A model generated the notes under the pieces. The model was not told the DNA's origin. It saw only the letters and a program-made list of their open reading frames with translations, and did not search any database. From Apostichopus californicus (Eukaryota; Echinodermata; Holothuroidea; Aspidochirotida; Stichopodidae), in the NCBI GenBank assembly GCA_020650975.1, contig JAIPMN010013594.1, forward strand, positions 1-22,851: 22,851 nt of DNA, in the 5' to 3' direction. The translations under genes and the position numbers were made by a program. This document shows, in pieces, positions 17,213-22,851 of this stretch; position 1 is the first letter of the stretch; each line of letters opens with the position of its first letter.

Positions 17213-18769
17213 TCTAGAAGGTAATATTGCTGACAATGACTCATTCACATACATACTGATCAGGGCACCATATTTCAACTTCAAAATAAGTACACGTGAC
17301 CCCCCCCCCCCCACCAACAGTCCCCTTTCCAACCTATATCTCACGGGAATGCATGGGAATTAAAAAGTGGCCACGAGGCTGTTTTTTTTCTGATGCGTCG
17401 TTCAATTTTATAGAAGGTACTGTAGTTATATATGTATTACTTAAGTTCACGTCCTATAATCTATCATATCAACTCTCACTACATACTAATAACCTCTGTG
17501 TATGTGTTTACAGAAGGTGAGGGTATAATTTCACCCGATAGGGTTATTAGAGGCTTCGGTAATTTTAAAGTTAAAATTCATCAACAAAGCAAATATCTTT
17601 CACCTCAAGCTAATTTGTGCGACTATAGAGATAAGTCAGAACGTATTTCGCAGCTACATTCACTTCAAAATAAAGCATAGCGCCACCTATTTGTACTAGA
17701 TCCCTGTTTACCGAACGCCATATTACAGTTCGTCTCTTTTGCAAATTTACCGGTTTTCCATATACTTTACTAGACGCACTCACTTGACCGCGCAATTCGT
17801 TGTCCTTTAAAAGTGAATCAATCGGGACGTTTTATTTAGTGTCAACAGGGTTGAGCCATTTGTAGATGGACTTTAGCCTATCTGTGATAATTCTGCATGT
17901 AAGAATCGCCGAATTCAAATGTCATTATAAGCTAGCCTAAGTATAGACTCGAGCCTATAAGTAGCCTAAGTAGTTCGAGTCACTCCAAGATTAATGTTTG
18001 TCGTCCAGTTACAGAGTTGTTGACAATTGACAATTCATAATCATGGACGTTAAATATGAATCTTAGAGACTGACTTCGGTCAGCTTGCGGCTTTGATAAG
18101 CCAATTATGGCTTCTTCGCGAGTTCCTGCTTGCAAGAGGATTTAAAATACATACAAAAAATACATAAAATACATACAGACTATATCAGCTAACTTCATCT
18201 CGATAATTCTACTGAGAAGACTACCAACATTTGTGATTTTTTTTTAAGGAAAACCAGAGACTATTTTTGATAGTATACTTATCTGGACAAAACTTACGAA
18301 CACACTGAACTTTTACGTGTACGTACAAACTGACTTGTTTATCTGGTAGTCTAGAGGAACAACTTGCTGTTTTTTTCTTCGGAAAACGTTAATGTATATC
18401 TAATGGTTACCAGCAATTGAAAAATAGGGAATCTCTTAAGTCCTCAGAGCGCCTGATCTCTCCCCCCCCCCCACCACCCACCCCGCATCATCTTTCAATA
18501 TCCAAAGCACTACCAACACACAGTTTAGATCATGAAAGTGTAAATATCTGTTTGTTTTTTTTCTTGCGATCAATCTGATAACTATAGTAATGCATATTTC
18601 TCATTGATTCGATCAAGCAGTGTCCGTACCAAGAATTTTGCGTAGCTGAAGATATTCGAGGCTAGGCTACTCACGTGACTTGTATCTTGACCACACGGAT
18701 TACAGCTTGACCAAGTCATTAAGGTATTTGTTATACATGACAAGATGACGGACTACGTTTAGCCTAATT

Positions 18770-19583
18770 CAGTGGCGGACTGGCCACACGGGCATTTGGC
18801 AATGCCCGGTGGGCCGGTGGCCCGATGGGCCGGTGGGCTGGAGAGCCTGGTAAAATTTACAGCCCAATTTCACAGTAGTTAATATACAGACGGGCTGTGT
18901 AGAAATATATATTTTAACTGTGGGAATCAGTCATGTAAAGACTGTCCTCGATCTCTGCTGCTACAAGGTGCTCCTCAAGTTGAACATTTTCACCGATGCT
19001 TACAAGAGCATTGAGCTTGCTTACAAGCTGCTGGTAACGCTACCTGTGTCACAAGTGGCATGTGAACGTTCTTTCCTCTGCCTTGAAGAGACTCAAAAAC
19101 CGTTTGAAGAAGTACAATGACACAAGAACATCTTGAGGCGTTCATGTTGATGTCTGTGGAAAAAGGATCTTGGCCAAACTTTACACTAAAAATATAATTG
19201 ATGGTGTGGCTGCCAGAAGCAGCGAACTGCGTAGGCTCCTATAGTCTCGTAGACATGACATTTGCTCGTGTTATTGAACATATATATTTTAGTGGATTTT
19301 ATTTAGGTTTTTTTCAATTTTTTCAAGCATGTTGTCACAAAATGCTTGAAAAACTAATTAACATCCAGTCTAAAACATATTTTTGCCTATTTTTGTTTAC
19401 GTTTTTAACTTTCCTCAGTTTAATCAAGTGTTGCTTCTGGAAATTATTTTTGGGTCTTTTTTAAAGGATTATTGTAACCTACAAAATTGAGAAATATAGC
19501 ACCATTTTGCATCTCGGCATTCCTTAATGGGCTGGTCTATAGGTGAAAATGCCCCGGCCGGTTTTAATACCCAGTCCGCCCTG
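18770..19583 (+). mobile_element. hAT-like DNA transposon, internally deleted, with target-site duplication
   Basis: The left end CAGTGGCGGACTGG (18770-18783) and right end CCAGTCCGCCCTG (19571-19583) form terminal inverted repeats that differ by a one-base indel. They are flanked by an 8 bp duplication, GCCTAATT (18762-18769) and GCCTAAGT (19584-19591). The left arm of the inverted duplication keeps the single unoccupied copy at 9293-9300. TIRs starting CAG and 8 bp duplications are hAT hallmarks. Element length is 814 bases, too short for an autonomous copy. Confidence 0.88.
18960..19190 (+). pseudogene. Broken hAT transposase C-terminal dimerisation region
   Basis: One frame reads LLVTLPVSQVACERSF, the signature of the C-terminal dimerisation domain of hAT transposases. 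The frame then shifts twice; downstream pieces in other frames carry the expected continuation (ALKRLKNRL, then QEHLEAFMLMSVEK). No catalytic DDE region is present. This is a decayed remnant carried inside the short element. Confidence 0.8.
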
Positions 19584-19934
19584 GCCTAAGTCCATTATAT
19601 ATTTAAACATACCAACAACCCTTCCCTCCACCAACCCCTCCACCACCCCCCCCTCCATCTTGAAAATTAGCTTAACTTCTTGTGAATTTTTCCAAATATG
19701 GTATTAATCAAAATAAGAAACCTATTGTCTACCATTAACCTCACCATCTCCTTCCTTCCTTCCTATCCGACTCCTCACTTATGGAGCTTTTCCATGTCCA
19801 AATTGAACATCAGACCAGTCGTTAAACGTGTTAATAAGTTTTGGTGTTAGGCCTATTATGTCTTTCAAATTTTTAGCTATTCACTCTAATTAAGAAAGCG
19901 TCACCTAATACAGAGGTTACCCTTTATATGGTTA

Positions 19935-20126
19935 CGCTTCTCGGCCTTTTGGCTAAGATCATGTGTAGTATCTGTTCCCTTTCGAGGGGAATGGTGATGC
20001 GCACCCGACGATGATCACACAGTCACAGTCCCGATGCAAGGGGACTGGGGTTGAGAGCGGATCAGTCGTTCGGTAGTTTGGTTTTCGTGCCCAGGTTCTT
20101 TCCTGGGCGACTTTTCCTTAAAAAAA
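19935..20126 (+). mobile_element. Retroposon with a U2 snRNA-derived head (SINE-like)
   Basis: The first ~42 bases (19935-19977) match the 5' end of U2 snRNA, including CTTCTCGGCCTTTTGGCTAA and GTGTAGTATCTGTTC. The remaining ~150 bases do not match U2. That body contains three small hairpins: TCCC/GGGGA near 19975-19990, CAGTCCC/GGGGACTG near 20025-20048, and GCCCAGG/CCTGGGC near 20089-20107. It ends in seven A residues. A perfect 17 bp duplication, TACCCTTTATATGGTTA, flanks it at 19918-19934 and 20127-20143. The left arm has one copy of this site (about 8976-8992) and no insert. The duplication and A tail show LINE-type retroposition. Confidence 0.85.
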
Positions 20127-20255
20127 TACCCTTTATATGGTTAGCGGACGGACGATCTACAATAATTATCCGGATCGCACTTTTGCCAGCCTTTCCGCCA
20201 TTTTATAAATAATCGCACCGCGATCGTTTGATACTCGGATGCACGCTTTACAGTG

Positions 20256-20380
20256 GTACTTGGTACAAACAATAAAGGAAACCCATATATCCTATCTGGA
20301 TCGCATGTACATTGGTGTACTTGGTACAAACAGTTAAATAATTCACTAAAGGAAACCCATGTATCCTATCTGGATCGCCA
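20256..20380 (+). repeat. Local tandem duplication in the right arm
   Basis: GTACTTGGTACAAACA followed by AAAGGAAACCCAT(A/G)TATCCTATCTGGATCGC occurs twice, at 20256-20305 and 20317-20380, with about 14 extra bases in the second copy. The left arm has a single copy at about 8805-8860, so the duplication arose in the right arm after the two arms separated. Confidence 0.8.
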
Positions 20381-20582
20381 CAGTATACAAAGATCTATTT
20401 TAGTGAGTTGGCTTCAGAAATGACCATAACGTGCCACTGGCCCACGTATGCTATTTATAACACAGTAACATATTGACAGCTCTATACCAAGCAAATACTA
20501 ATAATTAACACTGTTTGTGATAAACTTCCTTTTGTTTATAATCCTTAATTCACGTTTAAATACATCAAATGGATCTTTTAAT

Positions 20583-21189
20583 TTCTTTCTTCGCAAACCC
20601 GATTTAAGTTGTCGTTAATCTTGAAATCATTTCTGTGACAATTGGTGGTATTATTCTTGGACACAATAAGCACACTATAAGTGATTGACGTACGCAGAGT
20701 CACGCATGCGCATACGTGGAGTATTACAAAGAGACGTCACAACGCGCGTCTGAGATATAACATGATCTTACTATTGGTTACTAATGGTGAAGGCAAGTTG
20801 ATTACGTCATCTCCTTGCAATGATGGCCAGGAGAAGATCTCAGTCATTCATGATTTGGTAAGACCGCGAAAGGATTCAACTTTATCACAAAATGGGGTTT
20901 GTGGTATTTTATGTTTTATTAGTTGGAAAATTCTGCGGTGCATCTTCTCTTGCTTCGTGATCTGCTCTTTGAGGAATACAAGAACACGTTCTTCAAGTAT
21001 TTTTGTTGTAAATTGAACAACGGTTTCCTGTTTTTTTTTTGTCTTTCTTCATACAGTTTGTTTCTGTGGAAACAGTAGATACAACAAATCACTGAAGGGA
21101 TCAAAGTTGTTAATAATTCACTGATCCTGGAAACTTCCTTTGACTAAGATTTATAAGGATTTCCTGAAAACAGCAGCAACAAGTATACA
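20583..21189. other. Flank between the right arm and the single-exon gene
   Basis: No supported gene. A CpG-containing patch at 20687-20755 carries GCATGCGCATACG and GACGTCACAACGCGCG, unlike the AT-rich surroundings. A 111-residue frame (20681-21016) has no family features. Confidence 0.4.
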
Positions 21190-21224
21190 TTACGTCACGT
21201 ACTGTAAATATACACGTATATAAG
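21190..21224 (+). promoter_or_regulatory. Candidate CRE and TATA promoter of the single-exon gene
   Basis: TTACGTCA at 21190-21197 resembles a cAMP response element. TATATAAG at 21217-21224 is a good TATA box 20 bases further on. A start site near 21250 would give a 5' UTR of about 105 bases before the ATG at 21357. Confidence 0.45.
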
Positions 21225-21356
21225 GATGTTTAAATATAGATCATCGTGCCCTTCCTGCAGTGTCACTCATACAGAATGTGTGTAGTTTCTGGATGCATCT
21301 TATATGTACTACATCTCATTTGAGTAGCTAAAGGAATATACTCTCACGTCTTAGTG

Positions 21357-22664
21357 ATGTCTAGTACCGTAAAGAACAATACAGTTTTATCTGCGAAGAC
21401 ATTGTTTATTCATGATCAAACTAACAACGAACAGATTCTACTGGTCATAGACAAAGGATGGAACGGTTCGCTCAAGCTCTGCCGACGGCAACACCAGCAA
21501 AAACTAAGCAACGGCTGGCGTCCGTCGACTGGTACGGACCGCAACCGACTGCCTTCAGTTGTTGACCTGCGCAAACTTTTCACATGCCGATCCATCCCGT
21601 CGATCGGATCGAGTTACAAATCCGACAAGAATTACTCGGAACTTCGATCGTCTTCAGAACATGAGACAACGAGCACGAGCGGTGAAGAGTTTTCTTCTTC
21701 TCCTCAAAATCTACCCAAGTTAACCGTGGAGAGGATGACGTCAGAACTGGACGCATCTACGTCACTAGCACCTGCAAGAAAGAGGGAGCCTAACCCGATC
21801 AAGAACGAATCACCAGAATGCCGTGAAATTTATCAACATGAGGAGAAAATAAGTAGAACTTTTAAAAACTCGGCGAGTGGCAGCCGACCTTCAAAGCCTG
21901 AAGAGAATGTCAGACCTCCGCGTTATAAACCAACTAAATGTTCCGAAAATGGCAAATTAAAAATTCTTCAACTCGAATTTCACGACCCAGTGAAGTATGT
22001 GAGAGAACACTGTCATCAACCCAAGGTCAATACGTTTTATCTCAAACATTTGCTTCCGTATGAAACTGTCAAAATGCGATCGCCGAGCACTCGCACGGAA
22101 ACACCTTCAAGGGGAGACACGCTATGGAGAAGTAGTACAACTACTACCACCACTGCACCGTTAAATGTTCGTGAAATTCAGAGTCCATTAAGTTCGTTGA
22201 ACAGTGAAATTGTATTTAATAAACAGGAAAACTCAGTCACTGGAAGTAACCTCCGTTACGAGCTCACCAAACCTCTTCGTCAACTTGACCAAACCCACGA
22301 AGCTAAATTCAATGAATTCATACGAGCGAACTTGCCGAGTCCGCTCAATGAGAACGAGACGAGTGGCAGGTCTATGCCGAGGAACCTGGTGGACCATAGA
22401 CCAGCTAACCATGTTGGTTTCCCTGTCCCCGTTGGCGCATTTCGTTGTGACGTGAGAGAGTCGGTTCGACCCAGCCGTTTGGTTATTCACGGAACCGGCA
22501 GAAATCATGTCAATTTCGCCAACAAACATATTACGAATATTTGTACGACTCCGCCGTGCAGTTATGAATACCAGTTCAAGCCTGAAGTAACCACGATGGG
22601 AAATCGCTTATCGCTTCGTTTAGATATCACCTCCAGAATAAAGTCTACTAACCCACAGGAGTAA
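21357..22664 (+). CDS. Single-exon gene of unknown function, 435 residues, largely disordered
   Basis: I do not recognise this protein. The frame opens at an ATG (21357) preceded in frame by a stop at 21321; a GTG immediately before the ATG is unlikely to be the start. The 1.3 kb frame is far longer than chance in this AT-rich DNA and is visibly richer in G and C than its flanks, which supports a real gene. The protein has no evident signal peptide or membrane span. Residues ~75-150 are rich in Ser, Thr and Glu, and six Thr in a row lie at 261-266. Basic and Arg/Lys/Pro-rich segments alternate with more ordered patches, for example KILQLEFHDPVKYVREH (near 200-216) and YEYQFKPEVTTMGNRLSLRL close to the C-terminus. 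Possible readings are an intronless lineage-specific gene or a retrocopy. No function is proposed. Confidence 0.7.
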   Translation: MSSTVKNNTVLSAKTLFIHDQTNNEQILLVIDKGWNGSLKLCRRQHQQKLSNGWRPSTGTDRNRLPSVVDLRKLFTCRSIPSIGSSYKSDKNYSELRSSSEHETTSTSGEEFSSSPQNLPKLTVERMTSELDASTSLAPARKREPNPIKNESPECREIYQHEEKISRTFKNSASGSRPSKPEENVRPPRYKPTKCSENGKLKILQLEFHDPVKYVREHCHQPKVNTFYLKHLLPYETVKMRSPSTRTETPSRGDTLWRSSTTTTTTAPLNVREIQSPLSSLNSEIVFNKQENSVTGSNLRYELTKPLRQLDQTHEAKFNEFIRANLPSPLNENETSGRSMPRNLVDHRPANHVGFPVPVGAFRCDVRESVRPSRLVIHGTGRNHVNFANKHITNICTTPPCSYEYQFKPEVTTMGNRLSLRLDITSRIKSTNPQE

Positions 22665-22851
22665 TTATCTGTTTCTCCGTAGGAAGTCGATTTTTTTTTC
22701 TTTCAAATACGTGAAAAGCGTTCATCAAAATTCAATTAGCATACATTGTTAAACATGGCAAAATGTCGCTAATGGAAACTGTGAGGCATAGGCCTATACA
22801 GATATATTATGCGCATAATATAGGCCTATCTTAGTTTGGCTACTTCTTATG
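22665..22851. other. 3' flank of the single-exon gene with a perfect palindrome
   Basis: No AATAAA is seen before the window ends. TATATTATGC/GCATAATATA (22803-22822) is a 20 bp perfect palindrome with ATAGGCCTAT-type palindromes on either side. Confidence 0.6.

Larger units (their letters stand above)
17213..20582 (-). repeat. Right arm of the large inverted duplication, enlarged by insertions
   Basis: Inverted relative to 8605-10660. It is longer because it contains a hAT-like element (18770-19583), a U2-headed retroposon (19935-20126) and a local tandem duplication (20256-20380). Its inner edge coincides with the terminus of another hAT fragment at 17212. The outer edge falls near 20582, where similarity to the left arm stops abruptly. 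I see no terminal inverted repeats or target duplication for the arm itself, so it looks like a segmental duplication or an uncharacterised repeat rather than a defined transposon. Confidence 0.9.

Noticed and set aside
19198..19464. 88-residue frame inside the hAT element
   Set aside because: Hydrophobic low-complexity translation of T-rich DNA after the broken transposase end; no family features.
19935..20126. Functional U2 snRNA gene
   Set aside because: Only the first ~42 bases match U2. The branchpoint-flanking, Sm-site and 3' hairpin regions are absent, and a target duplication with an A tail marks retroposition.
20681..21016. 111-residue plus-strand frame before the single-exon gene
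   Set aside because: No recognisable motif, ordinary AT-rich codon use after its first third, and overlap with unannotated flank; not supported as a gene.

Overview
The window looks like nuclear DNA from an invertebrate animal. Genes are split by GT-AG introns, the DNA is AT-rich, and the repeats are of animal type (hAT DNA transposons, tRNA-derived SINE-like copies, an snRNA-headed retroposon). A marine deuterostome such as an echinoderm would fit the general look, but nothing in the sequence fixes the species.

Three protein genes can be supported. (1) ETFA, the mitochondrial electron transfer flavoprotein alpha subunit, lies on the minus strand (1634-8206) in nine coding exons whose phases all join. 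The reconstructed protein is 337 residues; only the short first exon is uncertain. (2) A short-chain dehydrogenase of the HSD17B1/RDH8 type lies on the minus strand (coding 11395-15530) in five coding exons, giving 297 residues, probably with an extra 5' untranslated exon near 16391-16437. Its reading frame is intact but several hallmark active-site motifs are altered, so it may be a pseudoenzyme. (3) A single-exon gene of unknown function lies on the plus strand (21357-22664, 435 residues) behind a candidate CRE and TATA promoter.

The dehydrogenase gene sits between two diverged copies of the same ~2 kb non-coding segment in opposite orientation (about 8605-10660 and 17213-20582). The right copy later received at least two insertions: an 814 bp hAT-like element with an 8 bp target duplication, and a 192 bp retroposon whose head is the 5' end of U2 snRNA, flanked by a perfect 17 bp target duplication. 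The left copy keeps both empty sites, so the order of events can be read directly.

Layout: 1-130 hAT-like terminus; 131-1528 no gene seen; 1529-8206 ETFA; 8207-8604 ETFA promoter and flank; 8605-10660 left arm; 10661-11077 nothing seen; 11078-16470 dehydrogenase gene with a foldback element and a tandem duplication in its introns; 16471-16924 nothing seen; 16925-17212 hAT fragment; 17213-20582 right arm; 20583-21189 nothing seen; 21190-22664 promoter and orphan gene; 22665-22851 short 3' flank. The three genes show no evident shared pathway. All exon borders were derived by eye from homology and splice consensus, without transcript data.
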